Assembly (NCBI GenBank): GCA_016716235.1
Contig: JADJWS010000001.1
Coordinates: 744,001 to 808,000 of the forward strand
DNA length: 64,000 nt
Direction of reading: 5' to 3'
DNA from: Candidatus Defluviilinea gracilis
Lineage (GTDB): Bacteria > Chloroflexota > Anaerolineae > Anaerolineales > Villigracilaceae
Every line of letters begins with the position of its first letter. The first letter of the stretch is position 1. The position numbers were made by a program, and so were the translations under genes. Positions 7,409-15,643 of this stretch are shown in pieces. Under the pieces are notes generated by a model. That model made no database searches and was not told the DNA's origin. It worked only from the letters and a program-made list of their open reading frames with translations.

Positions 7409-8356
7409 TTGTTGAATTCATTTACATTGCTTGAAGCCACTAAATGGAAAGATTACGCCCTGCTCGATAGCGGCGATGGGTTGAAGTTGGAACGCTTCGG
7501 CAAATATGTTTTTGTACGACCCGAGTCGCAGGCGATGTGGAAGCGCGCGCTAACCTCCGAGTGGAAGAACGCGGATGCGGTGTTCATTTCCACAGGCGAG
7601 GAAAGCGGCGGGCATTGGGATGTCAAAACGAAAGTGGATGAGAAATGGGAGATGAACTATCCACTCCCCCGCTTCGACTACGGCGCTGACAAGCACAGCG
7701 CCTCCGCTCAGCGCGAATTAAAATTTAAAGTGATGACAACTCCAGGGCGGCATCTTGGGGTCTTCCCTGAAGTCGCTTCGCATTGGGATTGGTTCAGCGA
7801 ATTAATTAGCCACAGAGTTCTCAGAGAAAATAGAGAAACGAACGTTTTAAATTTATTCGGCTACACAGGGTTGGCGACGCTCGCCGCCGCGTCGGCTGGC
7901 GCAAAAGTGACTCACGTGGACGCGTCGAAAAAGTCCGTGAGTTGGGCGCGGGAGAATCAGGCGTTATCGGGGTTGAGCGACGCGCCTATCCGCTGGATCG
8001 TGGATGACGCGTTGAAGTTCGTGCAACGTGAAGCGCGACGCGGCGTGAAATATGACGGCATCATTTTAGATCCTCCCAAATTCGGGCGCGGACCGAAAGG
8101 CGAAGTGTGGGAAGTGTATAAGTCCCTACCGAATCTGTTGGAAACCTGCCGGGAATGTCTAAGTGAAAATCCACTGTTCGTTGTCACAACAATTTACGCG
8201 GTGCGCGCGTCGGCAGTCCACGTGGCGCAGGCGATGGACGATATGATGAAGGGGTTTCGTGGGAAAATCGAAATGGGTGAACTGGTCACGCGCGAGCAAA
8301 GCGCGGGGCGGTTATTGTCGCAGGCGGTGTATGCGAGGTGGAGTTCGGACGATTGA
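7409..8356 (+). CDS. Class I SAM-dependent rRNA methyltransferase, RlmI/RlmK-like
   Basis: Probably methylates a cytosine or guanine of 23S rRNA. The 315 aa protein has KLERFGKYVFVRPESQAMW near the N-terminus, the SAM loop VLNLFGYTG near residue 148, DASKKSVSWARENQ for the ribose contact and ILDPPKFGRG as the catalytic DPPK-F motif. The start is a TTG at 7409 inside a duplicated repeat, so the first few residues are uncertain. Residues just before the SAM loop (SHRVLRENRET, DNA 7808-7840) look like an in-frame piece of the CACAGAG/AGAGAAA repeat family found elsewhere in the window. The specific target nucleotide cannot be told. Confidence 0.8.
   Translation: MLNSFTLLEATKWKDYALLDSGDGLKLERFGKYVFVRPESQAMWKRALTSEWKNADAVFISTGEESGGHWDVKTKVDEKWEMNYPLPRFDYGADKHSASAQRELKFKVMTTPGRHLGVFPEVASHWDWFSELISHRVLRENRETNVLNLFGYTGLATLAAASAGAKVTHVDASKKSVSWARENQALSGLSDAPIRWIVDDALKFVQREARRGVKYDGIILDPPKFGRGPKGEVWEVYKSLPNLLETCRECLSENPLFVVTTIYAVRASAVHVAQAMDDMMKGFRGKIEMGELVTREQSAGRLLSQAVYARWSSDD
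7808..7840 (+). repeat. In-frame CACAGAG/GAGAAA repeat inside the methyltransferase
   Basis: The run CCACAGAGTTCTCAGAGAAA resembles the intergenic repeat at 19287-19320 (CCACGGAGTCGCAGAGACAT). It sits in frame just before the SAM-binding loop. Confidence 0.45.
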
Positions 8357-8379
8357 CCATTGACAATGGACGATGAACC

Positions 8380-9648
8380 ATGAAAAAATTCTTGCTCGTT
8401 TCTCTGATTGTTTTCTTCACGGCTTGTACCAACGCAACACCTACGCCGACTATTCAGACTTTCACAGAAACAGTTGCTGTTGCTACGCTAAATCCTGCCA
8501 CTGAAACTCCAACGGCGACAGAGACAGAAACCGCAATCCCCGAAACCGCAGAGCAAAAAGCAGCGCGTGAACTCACCGAAGCGGTTGCCGCGGGTCTGCG
8601 CACAAACAATCCCGATACGTGGACGGGGCAGTACGCCACGTATGCCCAGTGGTATAAAAACGCAAGCAACCCAGACATAGTGTCCGACGCGCAGTTAAAT
8701 GAACTGAATACGTTTATGCAGAACGGGCGTAAAGCCGACCAGTTACGGTACTTCTCCGAAAATCCCGATAATGCAAAAATCATTCTGACTGACTTTCTGG
8801 TGCAGTTTGTGCCGGGAAGTATCACCCGCGAAGCCGCAGCGAATATGTCCGTAGCGGATTTGGAAAATTTGGCGTACTCCCAGAACGAGTACCTGCGGCA
8901 GTTTCTGGAACTGCGCTACCACGCCCTCACTGGTGAAGAAACGTTATTTGCTCCCAAAGAGATCAAGGACAACGAGACAAACCCAAAAAGCTGTCCTTTA
9001 TTTCACCGGACGGGAGAGCCCGGCAATCCGGTGTGGAATGGATTTTATGGTATGTGGGTAAATAACGCGCCAACGTTTTTAAAGAACGCAGAATCGCTCA
9101 CTAACGATGAAATTGTCTTTCACCATGATATGTTTGGCCGGCAGACAGAGCGATGTGGGTTTTTGGCAGGCGACGATATTGCAGCCGACTTTATGGGATA
9201 TGGCAAAAAAAGTGGCAGTGACGGGATTTACTATACGCATTGGCTGGTAAAAGACGCGAAAGGTGTTCCATTTTTACATACCTACCTCGTCGTAACGGAT
9301 CCAAATTATGCGATTTCTATTCCAACGGGTAGTCATGTGCTTGGCAGTTTCAACGGGTTGGACACAGTAGATTCAGGTAGCATACATCGCGATATTTCAT
9401 TAACCACGGGATTCGCGTATATAAACGGAAATAACCGCCAGCAGTTGACGTTAGATATACTGAAACAGTTTCATACCTGGCCTCCGGGGATTGTTAAAAT
9501 TGAGTCTGGTAGCATATCCATGCCCGGCGGCGGGAATGCAAATCAGTTTTTTGATCCGGAGACCGGGCTGATGATCATAGGGTCTGAGGTCGGAGCATCT
9601 TTTAATGGTTTCCTCTATTTTGGTACCGATGTAAACCCCTGGCCCTAG
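8380..9648 (+). CDS. Secreted lipoprotein of unknown function
   Basis: A 422 aa protein with a lipoprotein signal (MKKFLLVSLIVFFTACTN, lipobox FTAC with Cys16). A Thr/Pro/Glu-rich linker runs to about residue 55. The remainder is a helical segment rich in Asn/Asp followed by a beta-rich C-terminal half that includes FDPETGLMIIG. A Cys-containing stretch (NPKSCPLFHRTGEPGNP) sits in the middle. I recognise no catalytic motif. It is anchored to the outer face of the membrane. It begins 24 nt after the methyltransferase, but the spacer is a repeat, so co-transcription is uncertain. Confidence 0.75.
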   Translation: MKKFLLVSLIVFFTACTNATPTPTIQTFTETVAVATLNPATETPTATETETAIPETAEQKAARELTEAVAAGLRTNNPDTWTGQYATYAQWYKNASNPDIVSDAQLNELNTFMQNGRKADQLRYFSENPDNAKIILTDFLVQFVPGSITREAAANMSVADLENLAYSQNEYLRQFLELRYHALTGEETLFAPKEIKDNETNPKSCPLFHRTGEPGNPVWNGFYGMWVNNAPTFLKNAESLTNDEIVFHHDMFGRQTERCGFLAGDDIAADFMGYGKKSGSDGIYYTHWLVKDAKGVPFLHTYLVVTDPNYAISIPTGSHVLGSFNGLDTVDSGSIHRDISLTTGFAYINGNNRQQLTLDILKQFHTWPPGIVKIESGSISMPGGGNANQFFDPETGLMIIGSEVGASFNGFLYFGTDVNPWP

Positions 9649-9712
9649 CCGATTGTATTTTCCTCTAGTATATATTACAACAGTATATAGCCTATGAAGC
9701 GAGCTATACTCG

Positions 9713-10924
9713 TAGGGCAATCGCATCTAAATCGGTGAGGCGAGGACTTTGAGGAGGTAATCCTGGTTCCAAGCGGCTTGGAGTTGCTTGGCATGCATAC
9801 CGCCTTTGGCGGTTTTCTCCTGTTTGAGCAGATTGAGCGCAATGTGGCGAAGGACGGCGAAGTTTTCAGGAGCTTGATCTTTACGCACACGACTATGGTC
9901 TTCCCGCAAAGCCACATCCAAGACCCAGTGCAGTTCATTTTCAATCGCCCAGTGTCTGCGCACCAGATGTAACAATCGTTTCGGGTGACTGGGCAGGCTG
10001 GAGATATAGTAGCGTACTGTTTTGGTTTCCTTGCCAGCCACGTTCCGCGTGCACACGAGCATGACAATGCTTTGCAGACCAGGCCAGTTTTCTTTGTTAC
10101 GAATCAAGTTTAGATAGGCAGGATCAGAGGTACTCCAGCATTCTCGAATTTCTATGCGCCCATGTCCCTTATTCGCTGTCTTGTCATAGTCCAGGGAAGC
10201 ATATTTGAAGTTGTGGGCTTGATCGACCGCAAACACGACCGAAATATCTTCAAACAGACGCCCCTGGTTCTCTTTCACACTCAAAACATAATCTGCCTGA
10301 GCTGCGACGATGGTTTGGGCAATATTGGTTTGGGTTCCTATGGCATCTATGGTCACAATACAGCCTGCAAGCGCCAGAATCTTGAGTAATTCGGGGATGG
10401 CGGTGATCTCGTTCGACTTTTCGTCCACTTTACGCTGTCCCAGAACAATCTCGTTTTCTTCCGCCCAAGCGCTGACCATATAAATGGCTCGTTTGCCCAG
10501 TAGCCGATCCTGCGAGCCACCCAAACGCTTCCCATCAATATTGATGATTTGCCCTGGGATGATCTCATTGACTGCCCAGACCCATTCGTAAAACGCCAAC
10601 TGGAACTGTTGGGCATCCAACTTCGAGAAGACCCGACCAAAAGTGTCATGCGACGGGATACCATTCGGCAATTCAAGAAACGTGCTCAGCCAGACTATCT
10701 TGCTATGCCCAAAATGCTCAATGTCCGTCCAGCCTTCCGCTCCACAGATCACCGCACATATGGCGATGCTGATCAAATCTATGAGTTTATGTTCCTTCGT
10801 TCGATCCACCCGCGGATCGCTCACTTTGCTAAAATGCTCGGCGATCGCCTCCAATGGCTTCTTTGTCATGGCTACCTCCTTCAAGATAGCCCTTTTTTAC
10901 CTCAATTTAGATGCAATCGCCCTA
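9713..10924 (-). mobile_element. ISAs1-family insertion sequence with 10 bp target duplication
   Basis: The 1212 bp element has imperfect terminal inverted repeats: TAGGGCAATCGCATCTAAAT on the left, and TAGGGCGATTGCATCTAAAT read from the right. It is flanked by a perfect direct repeat GCTATACTCG at 9703-9712 and 10925-10934. It carries one intact transposase. The clean target duplication and intact gene indicate a recent insertion. Confidence 0.95.
9727..10869 (-). CDS. ISAs1-family DDE transposase
   Basis: The 380 aa protein moves the surrounding element. The N-terminus (KVSDPRVDRTKEHKLIDLI, with GWTDIEHFG and PSHDTFGRVFS) is the DDE_Tnp_1-associated domain. The catalytic core has NIDGKRLGGS (first Asp), VTIDAIGTQ (second Asp) and RRHWAIENELHWVLDVALRED (Glu region). 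I chose the ATG at 10869, which follows an AAGGAGG ribosome site. A TTG 15 nt upstream lies in that site. No frameshift or stop is seen, so it is probably functional. Confidence 0.94.
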   Translation of the reverse strand: MTKKPLEAIAEHFSKVSDPRVDRTKEHKLIDLISIAICAVICGAEGWTDIEHFGHSKIVWLSTFLELPNGIPSHDTFGRVFSKLDAQQFQLAFYEWVWAVNEIIPGQIINIDGKRLGGSQDRLLGKRAIYMVSAWAEENEIVLGQRKVDEKSNEITAIPELLKILALAGCIVTIDAIGTQTNIAQTIVAAQADYVLSVKENQGRLFEDISVVFAVDQAHNFKYASLDYDKTANKGHGRIEIRECWSTSDPAYLNLIRNKENWPGLQSIVMLVCTRNVAGKETKTVRYYISSLPSHPKRLLHLVRRHWAIENELHWVLDVALREDHSRVRKDQAPENFAVLRHIALNLLKQEKTAKGGMHAKQLQAAWNQDYLLKVLASPI

Positions 10925-11406
10925 GCTATACTCGTCGTTTTGATTGGTTTGTTTTGTTTTCTGCTTGTGCCGCTGGGCGGCATACAGGCGCAATATGCAA
11001 ATGATTGTTCGTGTTTAGGTAACGGAAATTGCTCAGATTCGGGTCCGGGAGGTGGTTATTGTTTTACTGGCGAAGTATTGGCTTGCGGAAACCAGTGTCC
11101 GCCTGGGTATAAAAATGTGGAAATGATGTGCTCTAATGCTATACCACAAAGCTGTGGAGGCAAGTGTGTTTTGGAACAAAGTTGTGTGACGGGATTTTGT
11201 CAGGGAGGGACATGTACGGACGTAGATGGGGATTTTTTGTGCGGGTCCGGAGGATGTGGCCCATGCTCCAGATTTGTGCGGGAGACTATATGCGGTGTTC
11301 CGGGCAGTCAGTGTCAAGTGTGGTGTTCTGCTGACGAAACCTGCGGCGCGGGGTGCGGTGGCGGCGGGGGGACAATAGACGATGGAAAACAGACCATAGA
11401 CGATGG

Positions 11407-12972
11407 TCAATGACCTTTGGTCAACCGCCTCGCCTCCAACATCCTCAACCACTCCAACGGCTTTTCCCACCTCACGCGCGGATTGACATTGAACAAGTTA
11501 TCAGGGCGATCCCATTTCGGTCCCGGCGGACCCGACTCATCGCTCAACGCGCTTTTCACTCCCCATAGTCCTTTGTAGTTCATCCAATCCGGTTCGGGAT
11601 TCAACACCGCGCGCCGCCATTCTTTTACAGTTGGGCGAGTCGTTTTACGGTCCGACATGACGCGCTTGAGATAACTGGTGGATTTGACCACAGGCTCGCG
11701 CAAGTTTTCGCCTTGATAGCCGATGCGGAATCCATCGCCCGAAGCGATCTCCATTGGCAGGCTGACCACGTAATGATCCGCTTCATCGCGCATGGAAATG
11801 AAGGCGTCTTCGGCAAGGATTTTCGTGTGGGAGGCGATCAACTCTTTGAGCGCGATCTGACGCGCTTTTTGGCTGGGGTTGAAGAGCAGGAAGAGGTAGT
11901 GGATCAAGCCGTCCGTCCAATAAAGGAAGCGTTGCGCGCGTCCCGCTTCGTATAAATTTGAAGAACGGATCACCTCAGGCTTGCTGTAGTTGGCATGCGA
12001 TCCCAACGCCACGTAGACGACGGGATGGGTCGTGTCCTTGTCGTTTTTATCCTTTGCTTTGATGACCTTTTCCCACAATTCGATGTTGCCCGCGCCGTGT
12101 TGCGAATATAAAACGGCATAGGGCGAATCGTTTTTGAGGTAGACCGCCGTCATCTCCCAATCGCCCTCGTGATGATTGATCCCGTTCGCGGCGAGACGCC
12201 AATCGTTGAACGCGTAGAAAAAATGATATTGTAGGATCGTCCAGTTGTTCCCCTCCGCATCCTGCTCGCGCGCGACGCGACCGTAATACACAGGCTGTTG
12301 ATCCTTCTCCAAAATTTTTGCATACTCGAAATACGATTTGCGCGCGATGGTCTCAGTGGCGAGCGAGAGCATGTCCATGATGAGACCGGGTCCCTCAGGA
12401 AGAATGTGATCGAAGATGAATTTCATCGTGCGGATGGAAAGATAGAAGAGCAGGATCAAATAGATAGGCAACAGCACGAGATATTCAACCGCGACGCTCA
12501 TGTATTCGCTGGGGTGAAGAAAAAACCAGATCGGCGCGACCATCAGCGCGGTGAAAAGCAACACAGCGAACGCGGCGGGGATGATGCGCCATCGGATGGT
12601 TGAAGCCAGCATGAAAAGGATCAACGCGGCGATCAGCGCGAGCGCGAACGCAATTTCCACGCCCGCCCAACCGAAGAAATAATATCCCGCGCCCATTGCA
12701 AGAGCCGATGAAACTCCCAGCCATACCCACGCATCGGAGTCGTAAAGCGGCTCATTGATGAAGCGCAAAAAATATTGTCCGCCTTCGAGTTTGCCGATAA
12801 ACGTTGCAAGCGGTTCATTTAAATGGAAGAGCAACCCCGCCGCGCCGAGCGGTCCGCTGGGCAGGATGCTGCAACGTTCAAGATAATGCTCCACCGCCAT
12901 CGGGAAAAATCGTTCGCTCTTTGCGAAACGCAAAACAGGTTCGTATGTTTCGAGGAGATCGTGGTCGTTCAT
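11407..12972 (-). CDS. Membrane protein with Vps62-like (DUF946-type) domain
   Basis: A 521 aa protein. Several membrane helices lie between about residues 80 and 210 (including AWVWLGVSSALAMGAGYYFF and YLVLLPIYLILLFYLSI). A soluble domain follows with HHEGDWEMTAVYL, LYSQHGAG and VVYVALGSHANY. The HEGDWE and GSHANY motifs are characteristic of the Vps62 family, whose biochemical role in bacteria is unknown. I start at the ATG at 12972; the longer frame runs through the terminator behind ruvA. It converges with the Cys-rich gene and the two 3' ends overlap by 7 nt. Confidence 0.75.
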   Translation of the reverse strand: MNDHDLLETYEPVLRFAKSERFFPMAVEHYLERCSILPSGPLGAAGLLFHLNEPLATFIGKLEGGQYFLRFINEPLYDSDAWVWLGVSSALAMGAGYYFFGWAGVEIAFALALIAALILFMLASTIRWRIIPAAFAVLLFTALMVAPIWFFLHPSEYMSVAVEYLVLLPIYLILLFYLSIRTMKFIFDHILPEGPGLIMDMLSLATETIARKSYFEYAKILEKDQQPVYYGRVAREQDAEGNNWTILQYHFFYAFNDWRLAANGINHHEGDWEMTAVYLKNDSPYAVLYSQHGAGNIELWEKVIKAKDKNDKDTTHPVVYVALGSHANYSKPEVIRSSNLYEAGRAQRFLYWTDGLIHYLFLLFNPSQKARQIALKELIASHTKILAEDAFISMRDEADHYVVSLPMEIASGDGFRIGYQGENLREPVVKSTSYLKRVMSDRKTTRPTVKEWRRAVLNPEPDWMNYKGLWGVKSALSDESGPPGPKWDRPDNLFNVNPRVRWEKPLEWLRMLEARRLTKGH

Positions 12973-13012
12973 TTTGGCAGGCTCTCTGCGCCGTCCTCGG
13001 CGCAGGATAAAT

Positions 13013-13039
13013 TTAAAAAACGCCGCCGGGGACGGCGGC
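13013..13039 (-). terminator. Intrinsic terminator after ruvA
   Basis: On the minus strand, GCCGCCG-TCCC-CGGCGGC is followed by a run of T (13013-13020). It ends the yebC-ruvC-ruvA unit 14 nt past the ruvA stop codon. Confidence 0.85.
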
Positions 13040-13052
13040 TTGAGCAAACTTG

Positions 13053-13628
13053 TTATTGAAAATACTGCAACGCGATCCTCAGACGTTCTTCCGCGTCTTT
13101 GCTCGCGTCTTTCGGGATGGATTGAATGGCAGACTGCGCCTCGACAACGGAATAGCCCAACGCAGTCAGCGCGGCGAGGACTTCCGAATCCGCGTCGGAC
13201 ATCAGGGCAACCTGCTTCAAGCCATCGAGCGGTTTCAACTTGTCTTTGAGATGAAGAGCCATCTTCTGCGCGGTCTTTTTGCCCACCCCCGGCACGCGAC
13301 TCAACAACTCGGCTTCATCGGCGAAGATCGCGCGTTGGATCGCATCGAGAGTCATCGTTGACAAAACGGACAACGCGACCTTGGGACCAACCCCGTCCAC
13401 GCCGAGAAGCATGTTGAACAAATCCCTGTCGGCTTGCGATTCGAATCCGTACAACGTCAACGCGTCTTCGCGAACGACAAGATGCGTGAACAAGTACGCC
13501 GTCTCGCCAGTCTTGACGCGCATCCGCAACGGCGCGGGGACAAAGACACGCAACCCCACGCCCCCCACTTCGACGATGAGGGATGTCTCTTCGATTTGCG
13601 CTATTTCTCCACGGAGGGTTGAGATCAT
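13053..13628 (-). CDS. ruvA: Holliday junction branch migration protein RuvA
   Basis: Binds Holliday junctions and loads the RuvB motor. The 191 aa protein starts MISTLRGEIAQIEE and has an OB fold, then two helix-hairpin-helix motifs (LLGVDGVGPKVALSVLST near residue 72 and LSRVPGVGKKTAQKMALHL near 107). A C-terminal domain III has the usual LTALGYSVVEAQSAI. Full length and last in a ruvC-containing unit; ruvB is not in the window. A strong terminator follows. A GxxExxY cassette separates it from ruvC. Confidence 0.97.
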   Translation of the reverse strand: MISTLRGEIAQIEETSLIVEVGGVGLRVFVPAPLRMRVKTGETAYLFTHLVVREDALTLYGFESQADRDLFNMLLGVDGVGPKVALSVLSTMTLDAIQRAIFADEAELLSRVPGVGKKTAQKMALHLKDKLKPLDGLKQVALMSDADSEVLAALTALGYSVVEAQSAIQSIPKDASKDAEERLRIALQYFQ

Positions 13629-13637
13629 GGGGCTAAT

Positions 13638-14142
13638 TTAACCACAGATGAACACAGATGTACACAGATGGGTTGATAAACGAGTTGAATTAAGGCTGTG
13701 GAGTCTTCCAATAGACGGAGGGGAGAAGCCGCTTGATTTCGATCTTCGATCTGCCAAAGTTGATAAGCAAACAGACGTCTGCTCCCGTTGCCCGCAGGTA
13801 GTTCAAGGCTTGGGCGGTATGCTCTTGCGTTAACATAGATACAGCCTTCAATTCGACCAGAACTCTTTTCTCAACAAATAAGTCGGCAAAGAACTCACCT
13901 ACGACAACTCCGTCAAACATGACTTTAATTGGAAATTGTTGCTCAACCCCCAATCCTGTTTTTCGCGTTGCACGCACCAAAGCATTCTCATAAACTTTTT
14001 CAACAAAGCCTATGCCAAGCGTATTGCTGACCTCATACGCGCAACCTATGATTCTTGCGGTAATTTCATTCACTTCTTGTGGAGGCATCACAATCTCCTT
14101 TCATCCAAACCCAATTGTTCATCCGCGTTCATCTGTGGTGAA
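13638..14142. mobile_element. Inverted-repeat-bounded GxxExxY cassette between ruvC and ruvA
   Basis: The left end (13638-13660) and the complement of the right end (14120-14142) match at 20 of 23 positions: TTAACCACAGATGAACACAG against TTCACCACAGATGAACGCGG, each ending in ATG. One boundary abuts the ruvC stop codon at 14143; the other is 9 nt from the ruvA start. The left end also has a further ACACAGATG unit in tandem. The only gene inside is the GxxExxY gene. Calling it a mobile unit is inference. Confidence 0.6.
13690..14088 (-). CDS. GxxExxY protein (PD-(D/E)xK nuclease-like)
   Basis: A protein of about 132 aa. It carries GIGFVEKVYENAL, the G-x-x-E-x-x-Y signature, then GEFFADLFVEKRVLVELKAV with a D..ExK arrangement typical of PD-(D/E)xK nucleases. 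QALNYLRATG and LLINFGRSKIEIKRL complete the conserved core. The family is widespread in environmental genomes and its function is unproven. The ATG at 14088 follows AAGGAG with 7 nt spacing; a GTG one codon upstream is possible. It lies between ruvC and ruvA inside an inverted-repeat pair. Confidence 0.85.
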   Translation of the reverse strand: MPPQEVNEITARIIGCAYEVSNTLGIGFVEKVYENALVRATRKTGLGVEQQFPIKVMFDGVVVGEFFADLFVEKRVLVELKAVSMLTQEHTAQALNYLRATGADVCLLINFGRSKIEIKRLLPSVYWKTPQP

Positions 14143-14622
14143 TTAATATCTCTTCGTATTCAAATGCGTGATGGCAATTGCCAGCGCGTCGGCGGCGTCA
14201 TCGGGTTTGGGGATGGAGTCGAGTTGCAAGAGAGCGCGTACCATTTCTTGCACTTGTCGCTTCTCCGCAGAGCCGTATCCTGCGACGGCTTGTTTCACTT
14301 CTTTGGGAGTGTATTCAAAAATTTCGATCCCCGCTTGTTCGAGCGCGAGTAACACAACTCCGCGCGCCTGACCGACGGCGATGCCAGTCGTCACGTTACG
14401 GGCAAAGAATAATTTTTCTACGGCAGAGGTATCGGGCTTGTGTTGTTTGATGATTTTTCGCAGGTTGGTATACAACATCTCCAGCCGGGCAGACGGGGTT
14501 GCGTCTTTGGGGGTGGTGATAATGCCGAAGGAAACTGCGACCAGTTCCCCGTCGGGCATGAGGCGCGCGAGTCCGTATCCAGTGGTGGCGGTGCCGGGGT
14601 CAATTCCAAGTGCGAGGGTCAT
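14143..14622 (-). CDS. ruvC: Holliday junction resolvase RuvC
   Basis: Endonuclease that cuts Holliday junctions symmetrically. The 159 aa protein has the RNase H-like fold with its acidic residues visible: Asp in LALGIDPGTATTGYG (residue 8), Glu in AVEKLFFARNV (near 68) and Asp-Asp in KPDDAADALAIAITH near 140. Full length. It lies between yebC and the GxxExxY cassette that separates it from ruvA, the common yebC-ruvC-ruvA order. Confidence 0.97.
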   Translation of the reverse strand: MTLALGIDPGTATTGYGLARLMPDGELVAVSFGIITTPKDATPSARLEMLYTNLRKIIKQHKPDTSAVEKLFFARNVTTGIAVGQARGVVLLALEQAGIEIFEYTPKEVKQAVAGYGSAEKRQVQEMVRALLQLDSIPKPDDAADALAIAITHLNTKRY

Positions 14623-14629
14623 TATAAAA

Positions 14630-14655
14630 GTAACGCCGACTTAAGTCGGCGCTAC
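14630..14655. repeat. Palindrome in the yebC-ruvC gap
   Basis: GTAACGCCGACTTAAGTCGG followed by CGCTAC is a near-perfect palindrome. It lies between the yebC stop (14663) and the ruvC start (14622). The ends (GTAACG, CGCTAC) resemble the GTAGTAACGAC family. Confidence 0.75.
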
Positions 14656-14662
14656 AAAAAAA

Positions 14663-15415
14663 TCAAGCGGCTTCGAGCGCGGCGAGGGCTTCGTCTGAAA
14701 TTTTGACGTTGTGGAAAACGTCTTGCACGTCGTCGAGTTCCTCGATGGTCTCGACCATCTTCATGAACTTCAACGTGGCTTCCACATCGAGTTCCACTTC
14801 CTGTTTGGCGACCATGCGCAAGCCCGATTCGTCCGGCTGGACTTTGGCTTGATGCAATGCGTCGGCGATGGTTTTGAACGATTCGACGGGCGAATAAATT
14901 TCGATGGTATCGCCGCCGTCGATGACATCGTCTGCGCCCGCGTTGACGCCCAACTCGAAGGCTTTGTCGAACGATAACTGACTGGCGGGAAATTCAAAAT
15001 AGGCTTTGCGATCGAATTGCCATGCCACCGCGCCGGGCTCTGCCATGTTGCCGCCCGATTTGCTAAACGCGTGGCGCATATCGGGGACGGTGCGATTGCG
15101 ATTATCGGTGACGCAAGTGACCATCAACGCCGAGCCGTGCGGACCGTAGCCCTCGAAAGTGACCTCTTCAAAGACGGCTCCGTCTTTGTCTTCGCCCGAA
15201 CCTTTTTTGATGGCGCGTTCGATATTATCTTTGGGCATGTTTTCAGCGCGGGCTTTATCCACTGCCAGCCTGAGGCGGAAGTTAGAATCGGGATCGCCGC
15301 CTTCGCGCGCCGCGATGGAAATTTCTCTGGCGAGCCGCGTGAAGATCGCGCCTCGTTTGGCGTCTGCCGCGCCCTTTTTGCGTTTGATGGTAGACCACTT
15401 GGAATGACCGGACAT
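14663..15415 (-). CDS. yebC: YebC/PmpR family regulatory protein
   Basis: The 250 aa protein begins MSGHSKWSTIKRKKGAADAKR, the invariant YebC N-terminus. It continues with ARENMPKDNIERAIKKGSG and FEGYGPHGSALMVTC. YebC proteins have been described as DNA-binding regulators and, in some bacteria, as factors assisting translation of proline stretches; which applies here cannot be told. The ATG at 15415 is used; an in-frame ATG 30 nt upstream only adds a non-conserved tail. Upstream gene of the ruvC-ruvA unit. Confidence 0.94.
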   Translation of the reverse strand: MSGHSKWSTIKRKKGAADAKRGAIFTRLAREISIAAREGGDPDSNFRLRLAVDKARAENMPKDNIERAIKKGSGEDKDGAVFEEVTFEGYGPHGSALMVTCVTDNRNRTVPDMRHAFSKSGGNMAEPGAVAWQFDRKAYFEFPASQLSFDKAFELGVNAGADDVIDGGDTIEIYSPVESFKTIADALHQAKVQPDESGLRMVAKQEVELDVEATLKFMKMVETIEELDDVQDVFHNVKISDEALAALEAA

Positions 15416-15487
15416 GTCTTGTCTTGCTCCTTGCTGTAAACCCACTGTTCAGTGGAAAATTTGTGTTTTCAAAATTATATCACTCAC

Positions 15488-15632
15488 CTTACGCAGAACG
15501 TCCCGAAGGTTTCCTTGAAATAGGGCAATCTCACCGATTCCCTTACACTTTCAAAATTGGGACGCTGATTCACGCTGAAAACGCGGATTTTTTTCCTTAG
15601 GAGTAGCGGACAAAATCCTCATTCTGCGTAAG
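15488..15632. repeat. Short element with CTTACGCAGAA terminal repeats
   Basis: CTTACGCAGAA at 15488-15498 and its complement TTCTGCGTAAG at 15622-15632 bound 145 bp with no gene. CGTCCCGAAGG, an arm also seen at 59139, lies just inside the left end. The ends share ACTTACGCA-type sequence with the repeats at 32371 and 44059. Confidence 0.5.
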
Positions 15633-15643
15633 TCCTGATCCGG

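Larger units (their letters stand above)
9694..11413 (+). pseudogene. Small Cys-rich secreted protein, split by an insertion sequence
   Basis: Removing the insertion sequence and one 10 bp target copy (9713-10934) joins 19 nt from the ATG at 9694 to 479 nt ending in TGA at 11413. The result is one uninterrupted 165-codon frame. It begins MKRAILVVLIGLFCFLLVPL, a clear signal peptide probably cut after GGIQA. The mature part of about 140 residues has 20 cysteines in C-x2-3-C and G-x-C settings and ends in a glycine run. The last residues TIDDGKQTIDDGQ come from an intergenic-type repeat. I recognise no family. It is disrupted in this strain: the split falls within codon 7. Confidence 0.85.

Noticed and set aside
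7237..7440. A 67-codon minus-strand frame
   Set aside because: Composed of the heptamer runs and the 34 bp duplication; Asn/Ser-rich repeat translation with no start signal.
10643..11413. A 256-codon frame running from the insertion sequence into the Cys-rich gene
   Set aside because: The first third is antisense to the transposase. The real gene begins at 9694 and is split by the element.
12973..13047. N-terminal extension of the Vps62-like protein
   Set aside because: It would be translated through the intrinsic terminator of ruvA; the ATG at 12972 is the better start.
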